Source: Mesobacillus subterraneus (GTDB lineage: Bacteria > Bacillota > Bacilli > Bacillales > Cytobacillaceae). Taken from it: 64,000 nt of DNA. Shown here in pieces: positions 26,546 to 34,958 of this stretch. Both the position numbers and the translations under genes were made by a program. Location: positions 434,001-498,000 of the forward strand of contig NZ_CP129019.1 in NCBI RefSeq assembly GCF_020524355.2. The letters run 5' to 3'. Below the pieces are notes generated by a model, which saw only the letters and a list, made by a program, of their open reading frames with translations, was not told the DNA's origin and made no database searches. How positions within the stretch are numbered: the stretch's first letter is position 1; the number at the start of each line of letters is the position of its first letter.

Positions 26546-27271
26546 TTACAGTCTTAAACCGCCTGTCACTTCAAGGACATGGCTATTGACATAGCTTGAT
26601 TCATCGCTTGCAAGGAAGAGGACTGCATTTGCGATTTCCTGTGGCTGTCCCAGACGTCCAAGCGGAGTCTTCTCCCTGATCGGCTGAAGGACTTTATCTG
26701 GCACAGTTGCCATCATTTCTGTTTCAACATATCCTGGAGCGATTGCGTTTGAGCGGACAGCAGCACCTTTGCGGGTGAATTCCTTTGCCCAAGTATAAGT
26801 CATGCCGATTACACCGGCTTTAGTTGCTGCATAGTTTGTCTGGCCAACGTTGCCATAGACACCGACAACAGAAGAGATGCTGACAATCGACCCTTTGCCA
26901 TTTTCCATCATGATTGGCGCAACTGCCTGAGTCAGGTTGAACACACCTTTAAGGTTTACGTCAATTACTGCATCCCACATATCTTCTGTCATCTTTTGGA
27001 TTAATGCGTCGCGAGTGATGCCTGCGTTATTTACCAAAACATCGATTTTGCCGAACTCATTTTTTACTTCTTCGACAAATTTCGCAACCTGGTCACGATT
27101 CGTTACATTCAGTTGAACATGTCGTACATTTGGCATTTCATAATCACCGGTTCCCATATCCAGAGAATATACCAGTTTCGCTCCTTCATGGGCAAACGTT
27201 TCCACTATCTGGCGGCCGATGCCCCTTGCTCCACCAGTAACAATCGCAATCTTATCTTCCATTCTATTCAT
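26546..27271 (-). CDS. short-chain dehydrogenase, 3-hydroxybutyrate dehydrogenase or FabG/PhaB-like
   Basis: A 241-residue SDR. The NAD(P) site is VTGGARGIG, followed by NNAGITRD, the catalytic Ser in VSISSVVG and YAATKAG (Tyr and Lys). Overall it looks like FabG/PhaB (3-oxoacyl reductases), but its place as first gene of a CoA-transferase, permease and thiolase operon favours oxidation of 3-hydroxybutyrate or reduction of acetoacetyl-CoA. AGGGGG precedes the ATG by eight bases. The intergenic region upstream carries a catabolite-responsive element and a LysR-type palindrome. Confidence 0.9.
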   Translation of the reverse strand: MNRMEDKIAIVTGGARGIGRQIVETFAHEGAKLVYSLDMGTGDYEMPNVRHVQLNVTNRDQVAKFVEEVKNEFGKIDVLVNNAGITRDALIQKMTEDMWDAVIDVNLKGVFNLTQAVAPIMMENGKGSIVSISSVVGVYGNVGQTNYAATKAGVIGMTYTWAKEFTRKGAAVRSNAIAPGYVETEMMATVPDKVLQPIREKTPLGRLGQPQEIANAVLFLASDESSYVNSHVLEVTGGLRL

Positions 27272-27312
27272 AATGTAAGCCCCCTACATGATATAAGTTA
27301 TTTACATCCTTA

Positions 27313-27328
27313 ATGTAAGCGTTAACAG
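27313..27328 (-). promoter_or_regulatory. catabolite-responsive element (CcpA site) of the ketone-body operon
   Basis: TGTAAGCGTTAACA fits the 14-bp cre consensus TGWAANCGNTNWCA at every position. It lies about 42 bases upstream of the first start codon, near the expected promoter, so glucose repression through CcpA is likely. Confidence 0.8.
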
Positions 27329-27362
27329 AAATAAAATAAAATACATAAAAATCATAGAAGGG

Positions 27363-27377
27363 ATAACTTTTGGTTAT
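27363..27377 (-). promoter_or_regulatory. LysR-type operator candidate
   Basis: ATAAC-N5-GTTAT is a perfect inverted repeat of the T-N11-A type bound by LysR regulators. It sits between the lysR gene and the operon it would control. Confidence 0.55.
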
Positions 27378-27383
27378 AGAGAC

Positions 27384-27423
27384 AAAAAACGGAAGTGCAA
27401 GGCACTTAAGCCTTGCACTCCCG
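27384..27423 (-). terminator. terminator after the lysR gene
   Basis: GGAGTGCAAGGC pairs with GCCTTGCACTTCC on the minus strand, followed by a T6 tract. It separates lysR transcription from the operon, which therefore needs its own promoter. Confidence 0.88.
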
Positions 27424-27434
27424 CCCTAAAGTAT

Positions 27435-28316
27435 TTATTTTATGTGTTCCTTTATATATTCGATAAATTTTTTGGCAGCGAATGAGACATACCTGTTTTT
27501 CTTTAAGATGATGGCAATCCGCCATTTCATTTCCGGGTGCTCAATCGGAATTTGCTTAATGTTCCTGCTGTTGAATCTTGCAAGAATGGGGCGCGGTAAA
27601 ATCGAAACGCCCTGATTGAGGCAGACCAGTTCGGTAAGAAAATCCCATTGCGAACTTTTGAAATAGATATTTGGTTCGAAGCCAGCTTCACGGCAAGCTT
27701 TGACAACATGGTGGTGAAGCAGGAAGGTCTCATTAAGGAGTGCGAAGGATTCATCCTTTAGATCCTCAAATATGACTTTTTCCTGGTTTGCTAGTGGATG
27801 ATCTTTATGGACAATCAGGACAACCTCGTCATTCGTAACTGGTATATACTCAATCTGATCAGAAAGCTCAGGCATTATGACAAGTCCAAGGTCGACTAAT
27901 CCCTTTTCAACCATCTCATAAACAGTGACAGCCCCATTTTCAATGATTGAAAGATTGATTCCCGGATAATCATGACGGAAGTTTGCAATCAGCGGTGGAA
28001 AATAGCTTGTCCCAATAACTGGCGGGATTCCAACGCTCACATTCCCTGTTTTCAGATTTTTTGTATCTTGTATCGCCTCTGTAATAGAGTCCATTTCAGA
28101 TAGAAGCCTTTGTCCCTCTTCAAACAGTCTCTCACCAGCATCAGTCAAATTCATTTTATATTCAGACCTGTCAAAAAGCTGGACACCAAGATCTTCTTCC
28201 AGCTTTTTGATCATCTTGCTCAGAGCAGGCTGGGAGAGGTGGAGATTCTTCGCTGCAATCGTAAAACTGTTATCCTTTGCAACCTGGACAAAGTACATTA
28301 ACTGTCGAGTATCCAT
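27435..28316 (-). CDS. LysR family transcriptional regulator
   Basis: A 293-residue LysR protein: N-terminal winged helix-turn-helix (MDTRQLMYFVQVAKDNSFTIAAKNLHLSQPALS..., residues 1-60), a linker helix, and a two-lobed effector-binding domain (about 90-290). It lies directly upstream of the ketone-body operon on the same strand and is its probable regulator, with a T-N11-A palindrome in between. The CcpC/CitR-type N-terminus is common in Bacillus. The inducer would be an organic acid or acyl-CoA, but this is inference. GGAGGAA precedes the ATG. Confidence 0.92.
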   Translation of the reverse strand: MDTRQLMYFVQVAKDNSFTIAAKNLHLSQPALSKMIKKLEEDLGVQLFDRSEYKMNLTDAGERLFEEGQRLLSEMDSITEAIQDTKNLKTGNVSVGIPPVIGTSYFPPLIANFRHDYPGINLSIIENGAVTVYEMVEKGLVDLGLVIMPELSDQIEYIPVTNDEVVLIVHKDHPLANQEKVIFEDLKDESFALLNETFLLHHHVVKACREAGFEPNIYFKSSQWDFLTELVCLNQGVSILPRPILARFNSRNIKQIPIEHPEMKWRIAIILKKNRYVSFAAKKFIEYIKEHIK

Positions 28317-28538
28317 ATTTATTCCTCCGTCTTTTATCCATCAATCTAAATATTGTATCACAAACAGGTCTATGAAAAATCATGCTATTTAGCCCTTTGA
28401 CAGTGAGGACGCGAGATGATGTCCAAAAGCATCCGTCAAAGATTAAAAGCTGTTGTAAAGCGAGATTTAATACAAAGGAGTTTGAACACATGTATTTAAG
28501 GTTATGTTTACCAATAGGACAGCTAAAGGGGAATCGAC

Positions 28539-28874
28539 ATGGAGAAAAAGGAATATAACAAGCTTGTAAGAGACTATTTTCCGGATTTGATGAAGGGAAA
28601 AGGCAAGAATGTGGAATTTGAAATCTTGGATGGAAGTCAATATAGTGAAAAACTGATGGAAAAGTTCAATGAGGAAGTCGTAAAGTTCCGTCATGCTGGA
28701 ACTGACAGGCTGCTGAGTGAAATAGTTGACTTGCTTGAAGTGGTCTATGCGATTGCCGAGCATCGCGGCATAACAGAATCTGAAGTGGACTTCATGCGCC
28801 AGCTAAAAAAGACTCGCAATGGTGGCTTCCGGAAGAAAATCATGCTTAAAACAATTGAAGAAAAATCCATGTAA
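28539..28874 (+). CDS. MazG-like nucleoside triphosphate pyrophosphohydrolase
   Basis: A 111-residue all-helical protein of the MazG/phosphoribosyl-ATP pyrophosphohydrolase-like superfamily. The opening KEYNKLVRDYFPDLM is typical of the short Bacillus members often named phosphoribosyl-ATP pyrophosphohydrolase-like. The metal site is suggested by KFNEEVVKF and SEIVDLLEVVYAI (the ExxE-12-28-ExxD pattern). It probably hydrolyses unwanted nucleotides; a role in histidine synthesis is unlikely with no his genes nearby. AAAGGGG precedes the ATG. Confidence 0.8.
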   Translation: MEKKEYNKLVRDYFPDLMKGKGKNVEFEILDGSQYSEKLMEKFNEEVVKFRHAGTDRLLSEIVDLLEVVYAIAEHRGITESEVDFMRQLKKTRNGGFRKKIMLKTIEEKSM

Positions 28875-28875
28875 A

Positions 28876-28907
28876 AAATGCCCTCTGCCTATTGGCGGAG
28901 GGCATTT
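28876..28907 (-). terminator. terminator between the MazG-like gene and the third doxX
   Basis: AAATGCCCTCCGCC pairs with GGCAGAGGGCATTT on the minus strand, followed by T. It may also stop plus-strand transcripts. Confidence 0.88.
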
Positions 28908-28916
28908 GCTATATCG

Positions 28917-29432
28917 TTAAGCAGATTTATGTGCAGCTTCTGGTGTTTGTTTGAAAACTGTTTTGCGGATGAACGGAACCACCCAGCGGTCTAAACCGTA
29001 TTTACCAGCGTTGTAGCCTGCGAAAAGGATGATGAAGCCGAAGAAGATGTCAGTTGGGTTGTGAGATACTGTTCCGGCAAGGAAAAAGCTGAAGTTCATT
29101 ACCAGGCCAAAGAACATTGCTGCAGTTGTCAGTGTTCCCAGGATCAAACCAAGACCAACAAGGAATTCTCCAAGAGGAACAATGAAGTTGAAGAGTTCGA
29201 CGTTCGGGATCGCAAAGCTTTCAAGGAAATTCGCATACCATCCATAAACCGCATTTCCGTCTGGACCCTTTACTGGATTCGCTACTGCATTTTTCAAATA
29301 TCCAGTTGCGTCAAATCCATCGCCAGTCAATTTTCCCCATCCTGCAGTCATCCAGTTGTATCCCAGCCAAACACGAATCACAGTCAAAAGGCCAGCAGCA
29401 AGATTGTTTTCTCTTAACCATTTAGCGAACAT
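28917..29432 (-). CDS. DoxX family membrane protein, paralogue 3
   Basis: A 171-residue DoxX protein, third copy in the window, closest to the one at 10804 (TVIRVWLGYNWMTAGWGKLTG is shared by these two and differs in the first copy). Four membrane helices, as described for the family. GAAGGGAAGCG precedes the ATG exactly as for paralogue 2, and the upstream region keeps the GTGTAATCA word, showing that the promoter was copied with the gene. It stands alone about 18 kb from the other two. Confidence 0.88.
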   Translation of the reverse strand: MFAKWLRENNLAAGLLTVIRVWLGYNWMTAGWGKLTGDGFDATGYLKNAVANPVKGPDGNAVYGWYANFLESFAIPNVELFNFIVPLGEFLVGLGLILGTLTTAAMFFGLVMNFSFFLAGTVSHNPTDIFFGFIILFAGYNAGKYGLDRWVVPFIRKTVFKQTPEAAHKSA

Positions 29433-29693
29433 CTAAATCGCTTCCCTTCAAAATATATAATGATTACACTCTTAAGATATCAAAGCAATTTATAGAAATC
29501 TGTGAAAAAAGTGTGAAGACACATATCATCCACAATGTTTTGAACAAATTTTGTCAGATGATTTCCTTTAATGGAATATTATACCTGTATGGGTATAGAA
29601 GGAGTTATTCCTTTTTCCTTGCGGTATATGTTGGAAAAATATAGAATATAGTATATATAGTATCGAGTACAAGCTGAAAAGGGGAAGGGATAT

Positions 29694-30149
29694 ATGAGCG
29701 AGCTTTTATTCAAGCAGTTTGGATTAACAAGAAGTTCTTTTTTGAAAACCATTGAAGCAATCACTCCTGAACAGGCAAGTGTTCAGCCCGAAGGCTTCAA
29801 TAATAACATCCACTGGCACATCGGACATGTGCTGACAGTTACTGAGCAATTTATGATGGGGTTTCCGAAAAAATCCAATCACCTTCCTGCAAACTACATA
29901 GAATTATTCGGAAACGGTACCCAGCCATCGGAATGGACCGAAACTGTTCCTTCTGTAGATGTTTTGAGGGACCAAATGAAAGCCCAGCTAGGAAGGATCA
30001 AACAAGTACCGGCTTCAATGCTGGAAGAAAAGCTTAAGAAACCTTTTAAGGGTCTCGAGACTTTTGGAGAGCTGGCGAACATGGCACTATTTCATGAAGC
30101 CTATCATCTTGGCCAAATCCATTCGATGCGAAAAATGATAAAGTCATAA
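29694..30149 (+). CDS. DinB superfamily protein
   Basis: A 151-residue four-helix-bundle protein of the DinB/YfiT superfamily. The three His that usually bind a metal are seen in NIHWHIGHV (about residue 45) and FHEAYHLGQI (near 135-139). The family includes thiol-dependent S-transferases (bacillithiol or mycothiol) and DNA-damage-induced proteins; the role of this one is unknown. AAAAGGGGAAGG lies upstream. A single gene, with a G-rich hairpin and long T run after it. Confidence 0.85.
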   Translation: MSELLFKQFGLTRSSFLKTIEAITPEQASVQPEGFNNNIHWHIGHVLTVTEQFMMGFPKKSNHLPANYIELFGNGTQPSEWTETVPSVDVLRDQMKAQLGRIKQVPASMLEEKLKKPFKGLETFGELANMALFHEAYHLGQIHSMRKMIKS

Positions 30150-30221
30150 TATAGCAGGGTCCTAATTTGGGCTTTTTTTTTTTGAAACCTGAAATCCATT
30201 ATTACATATAAGGAAATAAGG

Positions 30222-30335
30222 TTATTATGACAGGTTTCAAGCCGTAGAGCGCAAAGCTGTTAAAAAACGGGGGCATTATGTCAGGGTTCAAGGTATAGGA
30301 CCCAAAGTTGTCAAGTAAGCGAGGTTATTAGGACT
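30222..30335. repeat. short degenerate tandem array, 51-52-bp period
   Basis: The phrase ATTATG(A/T)CAGG(T/G)TTCAAG recurs at 30224 and 30275, with a third decayed copy (ATTAGGACTG) at 30327, giving steps of 51 and 52 bases. The units also share CAAAG(C/T)TGT-AA. Too few units for a firm claim on its own, but the period equals that of the arrays at 14.4, 36.6 and 44.9 kb. Confidence 0.6.
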
Positions 30336-30359
30336 GTAGTAGGAATGGAGGCACTAAAA

Positions 30360-30751
30360 ATGTACCGGGAGAATTGCCCATATTGCAATGTAAATACAGA
30401 TGTAGAGCAGGAAATCGTATTGGAGAATGAAACATGTTATTTCATTCAAAAGGAGTCGGAACAGCAGGTCCTTCAGGGGAGCGGGCTGATTATTCCGAAG
30501 CTTCATAAGCAAGATGTCTTTGAGTTAACAGACCAGGAGTGGAGGGATTCCCGGGATTTGCTACTTGGTGCAAAGAAGATACTGGATCAAAAGTTTTCCC
30601 CAGATGGTTACAGTGTTGGCTGGAATACCGGAAGGGCTGGCGGACAATCGATTTTTCATGCCCATTTGCCTGCAAGCGATTCAAGGATGAACCGCTTGCA
30701 GGCAAGGGAATCAGGTATTGGATTAAACAAATGGAGAATAAGCGAACATAA
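30360..30751 (+). pseudogene. HIT family hydrolase, frameshifted in the active-site motif
   Basis: The first 100 residues read as a HIT protein: ENCPYCN zinc-type start, LIIPKLHKQDVFEL, GYSVGWNTGRAGGQSIFHAHL. The active site should continue as HxHxHxx, but after HAHL the frame is lost; the expected rest (RFKDEPLAGKGIRYWIKQ) continues in another frame to 30751. Compared with the usual HLHVIPRF, about four bases are missing around 30669-30676. The changed stretch is one arm of a perfect 13-bp inverted repeat. As it stands the protein lacks the last catalytic His and its C-terminus. GGAGG precedes ATG 30360. Confidence 0.85.
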
Positions 30752-30817
30752 TTCACGTAGTTCTTGTTGGGAAAATTTCTAACAAATCATTTGAATATTT
30801 TAACAAAAATGATTCTA

Positions 30818-30849
30818 AAATCCCGGGTGAGCAGTCACGGGATTTTTCT
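30818..30849 (+). terminator. terminator after the HIT pseudogene
   Basis: AAATCCCG pairs with CGGGATTT around a 12-nt loop, followed by T5. Confidence 0.85.
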
Positions 30850-30982
30850 ATTTTTAAAGAGGGTTGGGTCTATAGTGGTATAGACATCTATACTGTTAAT
30901 TAGATAGTCTAAGGTTACAACATGAAAGCCTTTTCAAAGTTTACTAGATTAAATGGAGCAATAGCTCGGAAAAGGAGGAAGC

Positions 30983-32680
30983 ATGAAGAACAAACGATTG
31001 TATGTTGCCTTAGCGTCAGCGGTTCTCGGTACAGGAGTGATGATTCCAGTGTCATTTGCAGAAGGCAATCAAGTGCCTGGAGCCTCGATTGAACAGCGGG
31101 AGGGAAAAGCAGGGGGTAAGGAAGTGCATCCTGTATTTTCCTGGGACAAGCCAGGCCCTTTATCACCAGTCCTTCATAAAGGATCGGTGCGGGGAGCGGG
31201 CATGGTACAGCAGCCGCTGGATGAGATTGACGCGCATATGGAAAAGATGATTGCTGACGGAGTGATGCCTGGTGCTGTCGCATTCGTTGCTCGACGCGGC
31301 CATATCGTGAAGCAGGAAGCCTATGGATTTGCCTACAAATATGAAGATGATCAGTTCACTGAATCCAGTAATCCGATCAAGATGGAGGAGGACACTATTT
31401 TCGACCTTGCCTCTATCAGCAAAATTTTCACGACTACTGCAGCGATGATTCTATATGATCAGGGAAGGTTCGAGCTTGATGACAAAGTTTCTGAGCATAT
31501 TCCCGAGTTTGCCGCCAATGGAAAAGAAGACGTGACCATCAGACAGCTCCTTACCCACACCTCTGGTTTCACTGCCTGGGTGCCTCTTTATACAAAAGGA
31601 AGCAGCCGCGAAAACAGAATGAATATTGTGTTAGAACATCCATTGAAAAATGAACCGGGCAGTACTTATACATACAGTGACCTCAACATGATCACGCTCG
31701 GGCTTTTGATTGAAAGACTCTCAGGCCAGCGCCAGGATCAGTTTGTCAAAGAGAATATATCAGAGCCGCTGGGGATGGCAGATACTATGTACAATCCTCC
31801 GTTATCACTGAAAAAACGGATTGCCGCGACAGAATACCAGCCATGGACGAACCGAGGAATCGTTTGGGGAGAAGTCCATGACGAAAACGCCTGGTCGCTT
31901 GATGGAGTTGCAGGCCATGCCGGAGTGTTCTCGACAGCAGACGACCTGGCAAAGCTTGCCCATATGTATTTGAATGACGGCCGTTATGGCAGCGAAGTCA
32001 TTTTAAAGCCTGAAACAGTGAAGATGATCATCGAAAATCAAATCCCGCAATTCCCTGGTGATGACCATGGATTAGGCTGGGAGCTTGCCCAGGGATGGTT
32101 CATGGATGCTTTATCTGAGGGTTCATCGCTTGGCCATACAGGTTATACCGGAACATCTATTGTCGTAAACAGGAACAATGGGACGATCGCAATTCTGCTC
32201 ACCAACAGGGTCCATCCAAGCCGAAGCACTGTTTCTACGAACGTCGCTCGGAGACAGCTTGCAAGACAGGTTGCCGATTCTATTCCAGTAGACATTCCGG
32301 ATGGGTCTGCGTGGTTTTCAGGATATGGAGACAAACTCCAACGCACGATGACGGCAAAAGTGGAGCTTGAAAGGCCAGCAAAACTATCATTCGACACATG
32401 GCATCGGATTGAAGCGGATGCAGATTATGGATATCTTGAAATCTCGGAAGACGGTGAAAACTGGGAACAATCAGCTGTTTTTTCAGGCAGCAGTGTCGAA
32501 TGGGACAAAGTGGAGGTTGAAATACCTGCAGCGTCTAAGCACATCCGTTTCCGCTACCAAACGGACAGTTATACCAATGGACGCGGCTGGTATGTCGACA
32601 ATATCAGTCTAATAACCTCTGGTAGTAAAAAGGTTGATCCAGAGTTTACAGGCGAAGGCTGGCAGCAAAGAAATTACTAA
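30983..32680 (+). CDS. secreted serine beta-lactamase-fold hydrolase, AmiE-like (muropeptide amidase)
   Basis: A 565-residue secreted protein: signal peptide (1-26, ending VSFA), class C beta-lactamase/PBP4*-type domain (about 75-440) and a C-terminal domain of about 110 residues. The catalytic SxxK is SISK (Ser144, Lys147); the YSD of TYTYSDLN is the second motif and GHTGYTG the third. By fold and neighbours (nagZ, namZ) it matches AmiE (YbbE) of the B. subtilis mur operon, an N-acetylmuramyl-L-alanine amidase. Its C-terminal part (SFDTWHRIEADADYGYLEIS to GRGWYVDNISL) looks like a jelly-roll module, which as I recall makes it longer than YbbE. AAAGGAGG precedes the ATG. Confidence 0.83.
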   Translation: MKNKRLYVALASAVLGTGVMIPVSFAEGNQVPGASIEQREGKAGGKEVHPVFSWDKPGPLSPVLHKGSVRGAGMVQQPLDEIDAHMEKMIADGVMPGAVAFVARRGHIVKQEAYGFAYKYEDDQFTESSNPIKMEEDTIFDLASISKIFTTTAAMILYDQGRFELDDKVSEHIPEFAANGKEDVTIRQLLTHTSGFTAWVPLYTKGSSRENRMNIVLEHPLKNEPGSTYTYSDLNMITLGLLIERLSGQRQDQFVKENISEPLGMADTMYNPPLSLKKRIAATEYQPWTNRGIVWGEVHDENAWSLDGVAGHAGVFSTADDLAKLAHMYLNDGRYGSEVILKPETVKMIIENQIPQFPGDDHGLGWELAQGWFMDALSEGSSLGHTGYTGTSIVVNRNNGTIAILLTNRVHPSRSTVSTNVARRQLARQVADSIPVDIPDGSAWFSGYGDKLQRTMTAKVELERPAKLSFDTWHRIEADADYGYLEISEDGENWEQSAVFSGSSVEWDKVEVEIPAASKHIRFRYQTDSYTNGRGWYVDNISLITSGSKKVDPEFTGEGWQQRNY

Positions 32681-32732
32681 CTTTAGTAATTCTCAATAAA
32701 TTGGATAAAATATGCAAAACGGAGGAGATAAG

Positions 32733-34857
32733 ATGAGGAAACTCAGCAAGCTTATGCTCTATTCACTAGTGTTCGTGCTGGCTTTTTCACAAAATGCTTC
32801 CTGGTATTTCGTTGAAAAAAGCTAGTGCAGAGGAAAATAACACAGTAGAGGATCTAGTGATTTACGAAAACGTTCCAGAAGCGGAAGCAGAAGTGAAAGA
32901 GGGAAGCATACAATTGAAAGCTCTGCATGTGTATTCAGCAGGACAGTTTATGCTGGCATCAGAAAACCTGGTCTGGGAGTCGGCGAATAAAAATGTCGCA
33001 ACAGTTGGCCAGGATGGAAAGGTGAAATTCACAGGGCAGAATGGACGGACGTTCATTACCGTGACAGACGGTAATTTCAAGGACCGGATCGCACTCGATT
33101 ATAAAGTGAAATCATCCTCCAAAGCGGAAGGTGAAAAAGGAAAGCCAGAATCAGCAGCTTTTGTCATTAAGCAGGAAGGTCAGCGATATGACTTGATTGG
33201 AAATGCAATCAGCAAAATGACCCTGGAGGAAAAAATAGGGCAAATGCTAATGCCTGATTTCAGGACCTGGAAAGGTGAAAATGTAACAAAAATGCTGCCG
33301 GAAATTGAGCAGCTCGTGAAAAAATATCATTTGGGCGGGGTCATCCTTTTCCGTGAGAATGTGGTTACCACAGAACAGACTGCACGCTTAGTCTCTGATT
33401 ATCAAGCTGCGGCTGAAAAATTCGGCCTGCTGCTGACGATTGACCAGGAAGGCGGAATTGTCACAAGGCTTCAATCTGGGACGGATATGCCAGGAAATAT
33501 GGCATTAGGCGCAACACGTTCACCGGAAATCGCTTATAACGCAGGGAAAGCAATCGGCGAGGAACTGGCTTCTTTGGGAATCAACATGAATTTCGCGCCG
33601 GTTATGGACGTGAATAACAACCCGGACAATCCGGTAATCGGTGTCCGTTCATTTGGCGAAGACCCACAGCTTGTTGCTGACATGGGTGTAGCGTATACAA
33701 AAGGACTCCAGACCGCTGGTGTCGCCGCTACAGCCAAGCACTTCCCGGGACATGGGGACACGGCAGTCGATTCCCACCTTGGACTGCCTGAAGTTCCACA
33801 TGATAAAGAACGCTTGAAGCAAGTTGAACTTTACCCGTTCCAAAAGGGAATGGAAGCAGGCGTGGACGCGATTATGACAGCACATGTCACTTTCCCTAAA
33901 ATCGACGGAACAAAAGCCGTTTCCCAGAAAACAGGGGAAGAAATCGCGATTCCGGCAACCCTTTCATACAAAGTGCTGACAGAGCTGATGCGTGAAGAAA
34001 TGGGCTATGACGGTGTCATTACAACAGACGCGATGAACATGAAAGCCATCGCTGACCATTTCGGTCCTGTTGATGCAGCCATCCGCGCAGTAAAAGCAGG
34101 CACGGATATCGTGTTGATGCCGGTCGGTCTTGAAGAAGTTGCAACAGGTCTGCGTGAAGCTGTAAAAGCAGGCGAGATTTCCGAAGATCGAGTAGAAGCA
34201 TCTGTTAGACGTATTTTAACCTTGAAGGTAAAAAGAGGTGTGGTAAAGGAAGAAACACCTGTTTCAATAGAAGACAAAATAGCGAATGCAGTGAAAGTGG
34301 TCGGTTCTGCTGAGCACAAGCAAATTGAAAAAGAAGCAGCTGAGAAATCAATCACTTTGGTTAAAAATGATGCAGTACTGCCTCTGAAGCTGGAAAGCAG
34401 TGAGAAGATCGTCGTTGTGGGCAATACTTTCATCAGCAGCCTGGGTGATGCGATTAAAAAGCGCCATGAAAATACAACCGTCATCTCATCTTCTACTTAT
34501 AAGCTGACAGAAGCTCAGCTGGAAGCTATTAAAAACGCCAGCGCGGTGGTAGTAGGGACCTATACTTACAATGTATCAGGCCGTACGCCTTCTAGTGCTC
34601 AGATGACCATGGTCAACCAGATCATTGAGCTTGCAGATGCTCCGGTTGTTGGGGTTGGCATCCGAAATCCATACGACATCATGGCTTACCCTGAAATAGA
34701 CGCTTATTTGACCCAATACGGTTTCCGTCCAGCAAGCTTTGAAGCAGCGGCTGGTGCGGTGTTTGGTGAATTTGCGCCTACAGGGAAGCTGCCTATCACG
34801 ATTCCGGATTATAATGGCGGCGTGCTGTACGAGTTTGGTCATGGTGTAACTTACTAA
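32733..34857 (+). CDS. nagZ: NagZ family 3 glycosidase (beta-N-acetylglucosaminidase), signal peptide frameshifted
   Basis: The glycosidase frame, open from ATG 32794, contains the family 3 hallmarks TIDQEGG, FAPVMDVNNNP, KHFPGHGDT with DSHLGLP, and TTDAMNM (Asp nucleophile); a C-terminal domain follows (to 34857), as in Bacillus NagZ (YbbD). It releases GlcNAc from muropeptides outside the cell. The good start, ATG 32733 after GGAGGAG, opens a signal peptide (MRKLSKLMLYSLVFVLAF) but hits TAG after 30 codons because it is one frame off. Removing one base from T5 (32783-32787) or A4 (32791-32794) would join it to LKKASAEE with an AxA cleavage site. Read from 32794 alone the enzyme would stay inside. 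Confidence 0.88.
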
Positions 34858-34958
34858 AAATTTATAGGCGGGCTTCGTAAAAGTGGCTCGTCCTTGTTTT
34901 TTTTATATGTGATTTGTGCTTATTAATAGTCTCAAAATCTATTAAAACAGGAGTGATT

